This document shows positions 26,438 to 36,197 of a DNA stretch of 64,000 bases, in pieces; within the stretch, counting starts at the first letter, position 1; every line of letters starts with the position of its first letter. The notes under the pieces were generated by a model that saw only the letters and a list, made by a program, of their open reading frames with translations, ran no database searches and was not told the DNA's origin. A program made the translations under genes and the position numbers. This stretch comes from Enhygromyxa salina (GTDB lineage: Bacteria; Myxococcota_A; Polyangia; Nannocystales; Nannocystaceae): contig NZ_PVNK01000119.1 in NCBI RefSeq assembly GCF_002994615.1, positions 1 through 64,000 on the forward strand. The letters are read 5' to 3'.

Positions 26438-27333
26438 TCAGTCGTTCGTGCGCAGGATCTGGATCTCCGACCACACCGGTTCCTCCATATCGTCGAGGTA
26501 GGTGGTGTGGTCCGAGTTTTTGATCAGCGCCGTCAGCGTGACCATGCCCGCCGCCGACTTTGGCAAGAACACCGGCCCAAACTCGTCGTCGTTGGACGGC
26601 ACGATGCCGACGTAGCCGACGACGCACAGCGGGTCGTCGAGGCAGGCCGGGAACGAGTCGCCGTAGTGGACGTGGACGTGCTCGAGCCCGGTGCTCGGCG
26701 GGCCAATGCTGACGTCGCCGAGGACCGCGACCGTGGCCTGGACCGGCTGGGACTCGAGCGAGAACGACTCACCTGGCCAGGGGCTGCGCAGCGCGACGTG
26801 GATCCGTTTGTCGTCGACCCAGACCAGGTTCCGGGCCCGGGCGGTCTCGTTGTCGTAGTCGGTCCCGTCGTTGAGCCGGGCCTGGACGCGGATCCGGTGG
26901 ACACCCGGGACGTCGGGGATCTCGATCGGGACCTGGACGCCGCCGCTCAGATCCCCGCTGTCGATCAGCGCGACCTCGATCTCGTCGACGAACACGACCA
27001 GGTGACCCTCGCCGGCGACGGCCTCGCTGGACTCGGAGAGCTCGCGCAAGACCAGGTTCGTCGCGGCCAGGTTTAGAACCTCGGCGTGGGGCGCGGCGCC
27101 GTCGGTGTAGGTGTAGGGCTTCTCGTCCTCGGGGTTGACGATCTTGACGACCGGGAGCTCGACGGCCTCGCAGACCTGCTGGAGGCAGGTCTGGGTGCCG
27201 GGGCAGTCGCTGTCGTCGACGCAGGCGTAGGTGCTCCCGAGCGCGGGGTCGGGCACATTGGTCAGGCACCCGGCGATGAACAGCGCGGGTACCAACAACG
27301 ACGAAGAGAATTGCCAGCTTCGATCCATCAACA

Positions 27334-27334
<1 letters not shown>
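26438..27334 (-). CDS. Lipoprotein of unknown function with EGF-like Cys motif
   Basis: The 298-aa product starts at an ATG that shares its A with the stop of the TPR gene (TGATG). The signal is MLMDRSWQFSSSLLVPALF then IAGCLTN, a clear lipobox. Next is a Cys cluster (YACVDDSDCPGTQTCLQQVC), the short disulfide knot common in myxobacterial lipoproteins. The remainder is beta-rich with VPGVHRIRVQARLNDGTDY, suggesting Ig-like or sandwich domains. It is the last gene of the minus-strand operon starting at 30419. The function is unknown. Confidence 0.7.
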
Positions 27335-28194
<860 letters not shown>

Positions 28195-28195
28195 A

Positions 28196-29233
28196 TCAGC
28201 GTGGGATCACAGGGGGGAGGCCGTCGGGTGCGTGGCCGCGGGCGGCCTCGGGCAAGATGGCCAGGCGCCGGTCGTGCTCGGCTCCTGCCGCGTCGATTAA
28301 AGTTTTCGCCTCGGCCTCGCGGCCCTGGCTCGCGAGGAGCTCGCCGAGGGCGCTCATGAACTCGGGGTGTCCCGTCTCCTCGATGACTTGGCGGTAGAGG
28401 GCCTCGGCCTCGGCGTCGCGGCCGAGGGCTGCGAGGGCCTCGGCGCGGTGCTCGGTCACGAGCCACCAGCCCGGGAAGCTGGCTTCGGCGGCCTCGTAGC
28501 TGGCCAGGGCGGCTGTGGGTTGTCCGCGCTCCCACTCGACCAGACCCGCTTGCAGCAGCAGCCAGGCCGTGCCTCGGGCGGTGCTCGCCCCGGATCGAGC
28601 TTCTGCGAATGACGCGAGCGCGGCCTCGTGTTGGCCCTGACGCCGGGCGAGCAGCGCGAGGCGGCCCGCGGTCGCGGCCGGGTCGGCGCCGAGCTCTCGC
28701 GCGCGCTCGTAGGCCCGGCGGGCGGCGTCGAGCTCGCCTCGCTGGGCCGCGAGCTCGCCACGCGCGGTCGCGAGGCGGATGCTCATGGCCGAGGTCCGCA
28801 GCGGCGCCGCCTCGACCTGGGCGATGCCTGCGGCCGCGCGGTCGAGGCGGTGGAGCGAGAGGTCGAGCTCGAGGCGGGTCAGGAGCGGACCTCCGCCCGC
28901 GGGCGCACGCTCGAACGCGGCGTCGAGCGCCTGATCGGCGGCCTTCCAGTCCTCGATCGCTCCGCTGAGCCGCGCCCGGCGGAGGTGGAGCTGAGCGACC
29001 AACTCGTGGTCGGCCCAGCCCTGGCGCTGCGCGGCCAGATCCCGCGCGTCTCGGAGCTGGCGATCGACCGCCGCGAGCGAGGCGCGATAGTCGAGGCGCG
29101 CGTCTCCGGGCCCGGCTTGGGCCTCGCTGTGGGCTTCGGTCTGCGTGCCCCGGCATCCGCTAGCGAGGGCCGCGCCGACGCAGAGCAGGGCGACCGCGAG
29201 ACCGAGGTGGGGCTCGGCGCGGAGAAGCATCAC
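28196..29233 (-). CDS. TPR lipoprotein
   Basis: The start is a GTG followed directly by ATG (MMLLRAEP), the latter overlapping the stop of the upstream gene (TGATG). The signal ends ALASGCRGT. Residues 50-330 are helical TPR units such as AQRGELDAARRAYERARELG, RRQGQHEAALASFAEA and LGRDAEAEALYRQVIEETG. It is a likely protein-protein interaction scaffold in the envelope. It ends one base before the next TPR gene begins. Confidence 0.75.
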   Translation of the reverse strand: MMLLRAEPHLGLAVALLCVGAALASGCRGTQTEAHSEAQAGPGDARLDYRASLAAVDRQLRDARDLAAQRQGWADHELVAQLHLRRARLSGAIEDWKAADQALDAAFERAPAGGGPLLTRLELDLSLHRLDRAAAGIAQVEAAPLRTSAMSIRLATARGELAAQRGELDAARRAYERARELGADPAATAGRLALLARRQGQHEAALASFAEARSGASTARGTAWLLLQAGLVEWERGQPTAALASYEAAEASFPGWWLVTEHRAEALAALGRDAEAEALYRQVIEETGHPEFMSALGELLASQGREAEAKTLIDAAGAEHDRRLAILPEAARGHAPDGLPPVIPR

Positions 29234-29802
29234 AGGGTGTGGGCGGGGGCGAGGTAGGGGAACGCGGTCTCGAAGGGCAGGTCGTTGGCGGTCGGGTTGA
29301 GCGCGCCGACCAGCGAGGTCGCATCTTGGCCGTCGATCGTGAGGTCGAGCAGGACCACGGCGAGGGTGACGTCGATGACGGGATCGGTCAGCGCGCGCCC
29401 GTTCGGGAAGCCCGTGGGGCTGTTCAGATCGAGCTTGATCGTGTCGGGGACCACGAGCGGCGCGGCCTGATTGACGCAGTCCGCCGCGACGCAGGGGGTC
29501 AGCCCGAGGCCGCTCAGGTCGTCGTCGAGCGCGGCGTGGAGGCCCTCGACGGACATCGTGATCTGATCGACGAACTGCCCGGCCGCGTCGGCGGCGGGGT
29601 CGGCCTGGTTGTAATCCTCTTTATTGATAATCACCGCGGTCCCGATCGCGGGCATGCCGATCCGGTCGACGCGGGTGTAGCTCGCGGGGTCGTCCTCGGC
29701 GAAGGTGTAGGTGTCTTCGTCGGGCGGATCGTCGGTCTTGCAGGCAGAGGCCAGCAGCACGCAGGCGCCCAGAGCCAGGGTTGTCGGTGCGTTGCGGACC
29801 AT
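29230..29802 (-). CDS. DUF4331-like lipoprotein (C-terminal half type)
   Basis: I start at ATG 29802 (MVRNAPTTLALGACVLL), giving a 190-aa lipoprotein with lipobox LASAC. The body has YTRVDRIGMPAIGTAVI and INKEDYNQADPAADA, which fit the second half of DUF4331 proteins. The first half is in the neighbouring gene upstream, which ends only two bases before this start. The family is often found near copper, TPR or metal-related genes but has no established function. The end (FPYLAPAHTL) is also typical. Confidence 0.72.
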   Translation of the reverse strand: MVRNAPTTLALGACVLLASACKTDDPPDEDTYTFAEDDPASYTRVDRIGMPAIGTAVIINKEDYNQADPAADAAGQFVDQITMSVEGLHAALDDDLSGLGLTPCVAADCVNQAAPLVVPDTIKLDLNSPTGFPNGRALTDPVIDVTLAVVLLDLTIDGQDATSLVGALNPTANDLPFETAFPYLAPAHTL

Positions 29803-29804
29803 GA

Positions 29805-30419
29805 TCAGAGCCTCCCCGTGGTCGCCCACACGGCGACGCCATCGCTGGCGAGGGCCGCGTGGTCGAACTCGACCGCGAGCGCGACGGTGTTCTTGAGCGC
29901 GACGAAGTCTCGGTTCGGGTTGAAGGCCACGGTGCCGGTCATCAGGGTGTCTTGGAAGCCCTGGAGGTCGAAGAAGAAGGGGTCATCGCGGAGGCCCGCG
30001 AACACCGAGGCGCCCGAGTCGGGGTCGCTCGTGGCCTCGTCGACCGGGGCGATCAGGCTGCCCTCGTGGCCCGGGATGCCCTCGAACTCGACGCCCCAGT
30101 CGCCGGCGGCGTTTTGGCCGAAGCGGGCCCAGATGTCGTTGTCGGCGACGTTGTCGCCGTTGGTGTCGATGTGGAACCCGTAGATCAGATCCGCGTCGTA
30201 GTTGGGCTCGTCGCCGCGGAGCTTGTAGCCGTCGACGGTCAGGATCAGCGTGACCCTCCCACCTTCATGAAAGGCGTAGAGGTCGCCGATGTCGGCGGCG
30301 TCGTCGGTGAAGGAGCTGGTGTCGGCCTCGTCGTGATCGGCGGCGATCACGAAGGTCGACACGAGCCCGGCGCCGGCGAGCACGGCTGCGAGGGCAAGGT
30401 GCTTGGCTGTGGGTCGCAT
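29805..30419 (-). CDS. DUF4331-like exported protein (N-terminal half type)
   Basis: The start at ATG 30419 gives 204 aa with a signal peptide (LALAAVLAGAGLVSTFVIA) followed by ADHDEADTSSFTDDAADIGD and LYAFHEGG, the hallmark opening of DUF4331. Residues 70-190 are beta-rich (YGFHIDTNGDNVADNDIWAR). It is the first gene of the five-gene minus-strand operon and has its own non-lipid signal, unlike the next gene. The frame further upstream to 30554 is Ala/Pro/Arg-rich and not needed. Confidence 0.75.
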   Translation of the reverse strand: MRPTAKHLALAAVLAGAGLVSTFVIAADHDEADTSSFTDDAADIGDLYAFHEGGRVTLILTVDGYKLRGDEPNYDADLIYGFHIDTNGDNVADNDIWARFGQNAAGDWGVEFEGIPGHEGSLIAPVDEATSDPDSGASVFAGLRDDPFFFDLQGFQDTLMTGTVAFNPNRDFVALKNTVALAVEFDHAALASDGVAVWATTGRL

Positions 30420-30752
30420 GGTCGTCGGGGGTGTACGCGGGGCGAGGGTGTTTGGATCGTTGCACAGTCTGCTGGGGGCCGAGCGCAGCGAGGCTGTCGG
30501 GGCGAAGCCCCGCGCCTCGGCGACGATAAAGACACGTGGTGCGCCTGGCGCCACGCCGAATTCGCCGGCGGAGGGCTCATGAGGGGCTTTTGGCCAAACG
30601 ATCAGCGGTGCCCTCGGCGAACGCGCAGGCCGACCTGTACCTGAGCCCGGAGGCCGCCCTCGTCGGTGAAGCAGGGGCTCCAGCGAGCCCGAGGACCCCC
30701 GAGGTGGACCCGCGCTCGGGTCAGGTGGTGCGGAGGCCTCGGCGGCCGGAGC
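30420..30752. other. Intergenic region upstream of the DUF4331 operon
   Basis: I see no gene here. It contains a strong hairpin, CGGGGC (30498-30503), loop GAA, GCCCCG (30507-30512), extended by GAGGC and GCCTC. On the minus strand this would lie in the leader of the DUF4331 operon. No clear -35/-10 pair was found. Confidence 0.4.
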
Positions 30753-31295
30753 TCAGTCCAGGGCGAGCTTGCCGCTCTTGGAGAGCTCAGGGTCGGTGCA
30801 CGATGCGAGGTTGAAGCAGCAAGGCCGGCGCTTCCCGCTGCTCATCTTGGAGATGGTGACCTCGACGCGGCGCTTGCGTGTATCGGGGTTCTTGGTCGCG
30901 TTGACCCACCGCACCCATTCCCACCGGGCCCTCGGCGTGATCGCGTGCCAGAGCTCCTGGACCTCGCGCGGGGCACTCGACAAGGTTGCTCGCAGATCTG
31001 GCGGGACGCGAGGCTCCGGCCACTCCTCACGCGGCTCGACCTTCACCGTGGCCTTCTTGCCCGGGCCGGTCCCCGCCGCCTTCTGCAGCCCCTCGTCGAG
31101 GCTCATCCAGTGACCGAACTCCCCGTCGGGCTCGATGACTGTGTCGAAGGTATGGCCGTTGATGGTCGCGTGCACAGCCACCTGCCCTCGTGATGGGAGT
31201 TTCTTGCTCGCCGCGTCGGGGAGCCGGAGGACTGTCCGAGCTCCACTTGCCTGCAGCGCAGCTTCAAAACGGACCGACAGCTTGCTCTTCGCCAT
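30753..31295 (-). CDS. YdeI/OmpD-associated family protein with DUF1905
   Basis: The start chosen (MAKSKLSVRFEAAL) gives 180 aa. The first half is a DUF1905 barrel: GRTVLRLPDAASKKLPSRG-type pattern, then VAVHATINGHTFDTVIEPDG. The second half has the YdeI motif (VPPDLRATLSSAPREVQELW, ITPRARWEWVRWVNATKNPD, TRKRRVEVTISKMSSGKRRP). Relatives are annotated as bacteriocin-protection or OmpD-associated proteins, without a settled mechanism. The last 20 residues contain two adjacent Cys (RPCCFNLASC). Confidence 0.82.
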   Translation of the reverse strand: MAKSKLSVRFEAALQASGARTVLRLPDAASKKLPSRGQVAVHATINGHTFDTVIEPDGEFGHWMSLDEGLQKAAGTGPGKKATVKVEPREEWPEPRVPPDLRATLSSAPREVQELWHAITPRARWEWVRWVNATKNPDTRKRRVEVTISKMSSGKRRPCCFNLASCTDPELSKSGKLALD

Positions 31296-31413
31296 GTTCT
31301 GTTCACGCTCTGCGGTCATGTGACCGGCTTGATTGTGTAGCGCCCGGACGCCACGGGTCCGACGAATCGTAGCATCACGCGACCGCCAACTCGCAGGGAC
31401 GATCGACCGCGCG

Positions 31414-32151
31414 TCACCGGGCCTCGAGGGCCCGACGCAGGCGCTGGGCGAGGGCCTCGCTGCGCGCGTCCGCCTGCTTGCGAAACAGCTGCGGCAGCTC
31501 GAGCTCGCCCTCGTCCGTGACCGGGAGGCCGCAGTGGGCCTGGACCGCGCGAATCGTCGGGCCCGGCCTGCGCACGAGGGTCTCGTAGTCGATGTCGAGG
31601 ACCGCCTCGGACGGGGCACCGACATGGCGATCGAGGATCGCCTCGCCGCGCTCGATGTCCGCGACGATCGCCAAGAGCGCGGCCTCGTCGTAGGCGAGGC
31701 GCTCGTCGAGCGCGGGCGCGTCGTCGCGGTAGGCGAACCATCGGCGGGTCTGACGAGCGACGTGGGTCGACACGGCCTGCGCGGCGAGGTCTCGGCGGCG
31801 GAGGCGAAGCAGGCGGACCCGCGGCTGGGCAAAAAAGCGCTCGAGCGTGCCCCAGTCCCGCGCGATGAGCTCGAGCTCGGCCGGGAACAGCTTGGTGCCG
31901 GTGGCGGCGAAGCTGCGGGCGCCGAGCTCGGCGATCCGCGACTTCGCCCGCGACGCGTCAGCGGCCGCGATGTCCGCGAGCAAGGCTGCGCGGACCTCGG
32001 GGTCGATCCGCCCGGCGGCGCGGATCCGATCGCGGTAGGGGTTGGTGTACTCGGCGAGCAAGACCGCGCCCTGGACCGCGAGCGCACTCATGAGCAGGTG
32101 CGAGCCGGTTCGGGGGGTCGTGAGCAGTAGGCAAAAGGCTGCGGCGTTCAC
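31414..32151 (-). CDS. Stf0-like sulfotransferase
   Basis: From the GTG at 32151 the protein is 245 aa and begins VNAAAFCLLLTTPRTGSHLL, where TTPRTGSHLL is the 5'-phosphosulfate-binding loop of PAPS-dependent sulfotransferases near the N-terminus. VLDIDYETLVRRPGPTIRAV near residue 200 matches the Stf0 family (trehalose 2-sulfotransferase of mycobacteria). The acceptor is unknown. The gene is divergent from the radical SAM gene and may belong to the glycan/metabolite cluster that follows. Confidence 0.78.
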   Translation of the reverse strand: MNAAAFCLLLTTPRTGSHLLMSALAVQGAVLLAEYTNPYRDRIRAAGRIDPEVRAALLADIAAADASRAKSRIAELGARSFAATGTKLFPAELELIARDWGTLERFFAQPRVRLLRLRRRDLAAQAVSTHVARQTRRWFAYRDDAPALDERLAYDEAALLAIVADIERGEAILDRHVGAPSEAVLDIDYETLVRRPGPTIRAVQAHCGLPVTDEGELELPQLFRKQADARSEALAQRLRRALEAR

Positions 32152-32292
32152 CGGACCTCGGGTTCGTGACGGCGACCGACCCACACCCAGCTCGAGGGCT
32201 TCGCGCTCGCGTCCAAGCTCGCACAATTCCCGCCGAGGAGCGAGCGCGCCTCGCTTGCGCCGGGCTGCGCACGCGTGCTCTCATCCGTCGCC

Positions 32293-33288
32293 ATGCGCGT
32301 TCGTCAGACCCCCGTCATCACCCAGATCGAGCTGACGAACCACTGTCCGTACACGTGCATCGGCTGCCCGCGGACCCACGACATGAGCCGGCCTCTGGGG
32401 TTCATGAGCCGGGAGACCTTCGAGGCGATCATCGAGGCCATCAAGCCGGTCCAGCGCGACTGGGGCCCGCTGAGCTTGCACCACATGGGCGAGTCGACCC
32501 TTCACCCCGAGCTCGACGAGTTCGTGGCCTACGCGACCTCGCAGGGGGTCCCGACCTCGCTCGCGTGTCGGCCCAACCACCTGTCCCCGAGCAGGTCTCG
32601 GGCGCTGCTCGAGGCCGGCCTGACCGCGCTGATCGTCAGCATCGACGCCCTCGACACCCCGACCTTGCGGCAGATCAGCGGCAAGGTCGCCAACTACGAG
32701 GGCGCGAAGGCCAACGTCGAGGCCATGCTCGCGGCGCGGCGCGAGCTCAAAGCCCCGACACGGATCGTGCTCCAGATGATCTCCTACGCGAGCAACGAGC
32801 ACCAGTGGGAGCGCTTCTTGACCGAGTGGCAGCGCGAGGACGAGGGCGTGCTGACGGCGCTCAAGCGCTTCTCGAGCTGGACGCTCCCGCAGCTGTCGGA
32901 CCACGCGGGCAAGGGCATCGTCCACATCGGCGGCATCTGCAGCATCCCCTTCACGACCTGCGTGGTCCTGTGGGACGGCCGGGTCGCGCTGTGCAACCGC
33001 GACCACGACGGGCGGCAGGTGTTCGGCCACGTCCGCGACGGGCTCGAAGCGGTCTGGCAGGGCGAGGCCTACCAAGCGTATCGCCGCCAGTTCGAGGACG
33101 ACGAGCTGCCCGAGGACGCGATCTGTCGCAGCTGCGTCAAGTATCCGTGGCAGGAGCGAGCGGAGCGCACGCCCGAGTCGAAGCAGACCTGGTTCGGGGC
33201 AGAGCAGCTGCCGTGGCGCTACACCGCCCAGTGGTGGCTCGAGCACTTCGGCGAGCGCGTCGTGGCGAGCGCCGGCGACGGGGCTTGA
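32293..33288 (+). CDS. Radical SAM protein with SPASM-like C-terminus
   Basis: The ATG at 32293 (MRVRQTPVITQIELTNHC) is preferred over a GTG six codons upstream. CPYTCIGC is the CxxxCxxC motif binding the catalytic 4Fe-4S cluster and SAM. The partial barrel has LSLHHMGESTLHPELDEF. The C-terminal part carries further cysteines (GGICSIPFTTCVVLWDG, VALCNRDHDG, AICRSCVKYPW) as in SPASM/Twitch auxiliary clusters. Such enzymes modify peptides or sugars. No peptide gene is adjacent; the nearest Cys-rich candidate is at 48.6 kb. Confidence 0.85.
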   Translation: MRVRQTPVITQIELTNHCPYTCIGCPRTHDMSRPLGFMSRETFEAIIEAIKPVQRDWGPLSLHHMGESTLHPELDEFVAYATSQGVPTSLACRPNHLSPSRSRALLEAGLTALIVSIDALDTPTLRQISGKVANYEGAKANVEAMLAARRELKAPTRIVLQMISYASNEHQWERFLTEWQREDEGVLTALKRFSSWTLPQLSDHAGKGIVHIGGICSIPFTTCVVLWDGRVALCNRDHDGRQVFGHVRDGLEAVWQGEAYQAYRRQFEDDELPEDAICRSCVKYPWQERAERTPESKQTWFGAEQLPWRYTAQWWLEHFGERVVASAGDGA

Positions 33289-33535
33289 GCCCAAGCACCC
33301 GGCGCGCTCGAACGCGCTGGTCCGGCCCCGTGGTGGCTCGAGCGCTTCGGCGAGCGCCGGCGACGGGGCTCGAGCCCAAGCACCCGGCGCGCTCCTGCCA
33401 CAGCTCGAAGACGCTGGTTCGGCCCCGTGGTGGTTCGAGCGCTTCGGCGAGCGCCGGCGACGGGGCTCGAGCGCGCTCAGGCGCCTCGCGGGGCCAAGCA
33501 CACGGCGCGCTCCTGCCACAGCTCGAACACGCTGG
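33231..33535. repeat. Three tandem copies of a 97-99-bp hybrid gene-end unit
   Basis: Units start at GTGGTGGCTCGAGC (33231), GTGGTGGCTCGAGC (33330) and GTGGTGGTTCGAGC (33427). Each joins a copy of the radical SAM gene 3' end (GGCGAGCGCCGGCGACGGGG) to a copy of the carbamoyltransferase 3' end (CAAGCAC then GGCGCGCTC and CACGCTGG). Two real convergent gene ends lie at the outer copies. The pattern suggests tandem duplication of the junction between convergent genes. Confidence 0.75.
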
Positions 33536-35426
33536 CGGCGAGCGTGGAGCTCGGCGCGGCGCCGAGCAGCTCGGCCAGGGTCCGGACGCCGTCGGCCTCG
33601 GCCAGGGCGCGGGCGAGCTCGGGCGCGAGGGCGAGGCGACGCTCGCGTGGCGGAGCGAGCTCGATGGCCTCGCCGTCGAGGCGGGCGTAGCTCGGCAAGC
33701 TGGGCACCAGCTGAGCGAGCGCGGCCGGGCGCTCGGCCGCGACCTCGCCCTTGCTGACGACGAAGTCGCCGATGACCAGGCGGTCGAGGCCCGTGGTCAA
33801 GAAGCAGACGATCGCGTCCCGCGGCGCGTCGACGATCGGCTCGGCGAAATTGTTGAACGAGGTGTTGAGCACGACGGGCAGGCCGGTCAGGTCTGCGAAG
33901 GCCTCGATCAGCGCCGAGTAGCGCGGGTTGGTCGCGCGAGACACCGTCTGGACCCGCGCGCTGCCGTCGACGTGGGTCACGGCGCCGAGGCGCTCGCGCT
34001 GCTCGGGCCGGACCTCGGCGACGACGTTCATGTAGCGATAGCAGCGCGCGGGCCCGTCGAGCTCGAACAGCTCGGCGGCCCGGTCCTCGAGCACGGAGGG
34101 CGCGAAGGGGCGGTAGGCCTCGCGCTTTTTGATCATCGCGTTGACCCGGTCCTTGTTGGACGCGGGGCGCGGGTCGGCGAGGATGCTGCGGTTGCCGAGC
34201 GCGCGCGGGCCGAACTCCGAGCGACCCTGAAACCAGCCGATGACCTCGCCGGCGGCGAGGCGAGCGGCCGCAGCCGCCGGCGCGTCGGCGCAGCGCTCGT
34301 AGCTGAGGAGCGCGGACCAGCGCTGCAGCTCGGCCTCGAGGTCTTTGGCCTCGGGGCAGGGGCTGCCGACGAACACGTGGCGCAGCGGCGAGACTGGCGG
34401 GCGGGCCTCGGCCTCCTGGTAGGCGTGGATCGCCGCGCCGAGCGAGCAGCCCGCGTCGTGGGCCGCGGGCTGAACGAAGAGCTCGTCGAACCAGCCCCGC
34501 GCGAGCAGCTTGCCGTTGAAGCTGCAGTTGAGCGCGACCCCGCCGACGAGGCAGAGCTTGCGCTGGCCCGTGGCGCGCTGCCAGGCCCCGATCAGGTGAA
34601 AGGCCATCTCCTCGAGCGCGGCTTGGATCGCCGCGGCGACGTCGTGGTGGTGGGGCTCGAAGGGGCCGCCCCGCGCCCGCCGGGGGCCGAGGTCGAGCCC
34701 CTCGAGGGCGGCGAGCTCCACCCGCACGTGCCCGCGCGGCTCGAGGGTGTAGGCCTGGCGCAGCGTCGGGAGGTAGCGCGCGGGGTCGCCGTAGGGCGCC
34801 AGGCCCATGACCTTGTACTCGTCGAAGCGCGCGTAGCCGAGGTGGGCGATGCTCTTGGCGTAAAACTGGCCCAGCGAGCCGTCCTTGGCCAGGCGGGCGA
34901 GGAGCCTGTAGCGGCCCCCGCGGACGTCGAAGATCTTGCCGTGACCGTCGTCGCCGCCGCCGTCGTAGCTGACGACGAGGCTGTCGGTGAAGCCCGAGCC
35001 CGCGTAGGCGCTCACGGCATGGGCGACGTGGTGGGACACGAAGCACAGCTTGGCCGGATCGATGGTCGCCCCGAGGGCCTCGCCGAGGGTCCGCGCGAGC
35101 AGCTCGCGACCGCCGACGTCGACGAGCGAGCTGTCGTGGAGCGCGGCGTAGGCGATGATCTCGTCGAGCTTGTCTTCGGCGACGTAGTAGGCCCAGCGGT
35201 CGATGTCTTCGGGCCCGAGGCCGCCGAGCTCGAGGCAGGTCGCGACCGCGTCGACGGGGTGGCGGGTCGTGTGCTTCCAGCGAGTGTGGCGCTCTTGCTC
35301 CGACGCCGCGACGAGCTCGCCGTCGACGAGCAAGCTCGCCGCCGCGTCATGGGCGTAAGCCCGGCCCTCGGGCAGGCTGCGCCGCGTGTCCGTGTTGAGG
35401 CCGCCACAAATGCCGATCACGCGCAT
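33477..35426 (-). CDS. NodU/CmcH-family carbamoyltransferase
   Basis: This 649-aa protein has the two-domain layout of O-carbamoyltransferases (NodU, CmcH, TobZ). The N-terminal Kae1-like domain has HDAAASLLVDGELV and SHHVAHAVSAY, whose histidines bind metal, and VVSYDGGGDDGHG. The C-terminal YrdC-like domain has GWFQGRSEFGPRALGNRSIL and NTSFNNFAEPIVD. It would make carbamoyl-adenylate from carbamoyl phosphate and ATP and carbamoylate a sugar or metabolite. It is followed on the same strand by a sulfotransferase and an epimerase, so these may work on one product. Confidence 0.9.
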   Translation of the reverse strand: MRVIGICGGLNTDTRRSLPEGRAYAHDAAASLLVDGELVAASEQERHTRWKHTTRHPVDAVATCLELGGLGPEDIDRWAYYVAEDKLDEIIAYAALHDSSLVDVGGRELLARTLGEALGATIDPAKLCFVSHHVAHAVSAYAGSGFTDSLVVSYDGGGDDGHGKIFDVRGGRYRLLARLAKDGSLGQFYAKSIAHLGYARFDEYKVMGLAPYGDPARYLPTLRQAYTLEPRGHVRVELAALEGLDLGPRRARGGPFEPHHHDVAAAIQAALEEMAFHLIGAWQRATGQRKLCLVGGVALNCSFNGKLLARGWFDELFVQPAAHDAGCSLGAAIHAYQEAEARPPVSPLRHVFVGSPCPEAKDLEAELQRWSALLSYERCADAPAAAAARLAAGEVIGWFQGRSEFGPRALGNRSILADPRPASNKDRVNAMIKKREAYRPFAPSVLEDRAAELFELDGPARCYRYMNVVAEVRPEQRERLGAVTHVDGSARVQTVSRATNPRYSALIEAFADLTGLPVVLNTSFNNFAEPIVDAPRDAIVCFLTTGLDRLVIGDFVVSKGEVAAERPAALAQLVPSLPSYARLDGEAIELAPPRERRLALAPELARALAEADGVRTLAELLGAAPSSTLAASVFELWQERAVCLAPRGA

Positions 35427-35435
35427 GGGAGCTCG

Positions 35436-36197
35436 CTAGGGGTCGAGGTAGCCATGGTAGTCGAGCAGCTCGCGCGCGCCCGGCTCAGCGAGGAGCGCGC
35501 GGACCTTGGGGTGATCCGGCTGCGCCCGCCAGCGCTCGGTCGCCGCGGTCGACACGGGCTGGACGCCGCCCTCGCGCCAGGCACCCGAGCGCTGGATGTT
35601 GGTCCGCTCGCGCCAGCCGTCGAGCTCGTCGAGACCCGCGAGCCCGAGCTCGGCTCCGAGCTTGGCCAGGGTCGCCTCGGGCTCGCGCGTGAGATCCTCG
35701 TAGCGGAGGGTGTGGACCTCGACTCGCTCGGCCGCGCGCCGACCCGCCGCGACGTCGCGGACCCAGCGGGCGGGCGAGACCCAGCTGTGGTCGGGCTGCA
35801 AGGGGTGGCGCGAGAGCACGACGTCGCGCCCGTCACGCACGATCTCGACCAGCTTCACGCGACCGGTGAACAACTCGGAGATCTCCTCGAAGCACAGCAC
35901 GTTGCGCGGCGTCTTCTCGCACCATCGCCGCGCGGACGGCCGAAGGGGATCCCGAGCGAGCACGGTTTCGAGCCGCGCGAGGCGAGCCGCGGCGCCAAAG
36001 CTCGGGTCCTCGAGGAGCTCGCGGCGCTCGGCTGGATCTTGTGACTGCTCGGCGAACAGACAAAACAACCGGGTCTCGTGGGGGATCGCGTGGATCTCGG
36101 GGTGGGCGCCGAGCAGCGCGAGCAGCAAGGTCGTGCCCGAGCGCCCGCAGCCGCCGACGATGATGGGAGGATCGTCGAACTGCTCGAGGCGGCTCAC
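35436..36197 (-). CDS. PAPS-dependent sulfotransferase
   Basis: The 253-aa protein begins with PPIIVGGCGRSGTTLLLALL, the PAPS-binding loop (GRSGTTLL). WCEKTPRN and LVEIVRDGRDVVLSRH hold the conserved Arg/Ser of the 3'-phosphate site. LRYEDLTREPEATLAKL is a common C-terminal motif. The acceptor is unknown. Its start overlaps the epimerase end by 4 bp, indicating one operon, and the carbamoyltransferase begins 10 bp after its stop. Confidence 0.88.
   Translation of the reverse strand: MSRLEQFDDPPIIVGGCGRSGTTLLLALLGAHPEIHAIPHETRLFCLFAEQSQDPAERRELLEDPSFGAAARLARLETVLARDPLRPSARRWCEKTPRNVLCFEEISELFTGRVKLVEIVRDGRDVVLSRHPLQPDHSWVSPARWVRDVAAGRRAAERVEVHTLRYEDLTREPEATLAKLGAELGLAGLDELDGWRERTNIQRSGAWREGGVQPVSTAATERWRAQPDHPKVRALLAEPGARELLDYHGYLDP

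Noticed and set aside
31320-32087. Extension of the YdeI-like gene to 32087
   Set aside because: The upstream part is antisense-frame reading of the sulfotransferase gene; the conserved protein begins at 31295.
33477-35046. 921-aa frame (32281-35046) on the minus strand
   Set aside because: It crosses the carbamoyltransferase in the wrong frame and continues antisense to the radical SAM gene.
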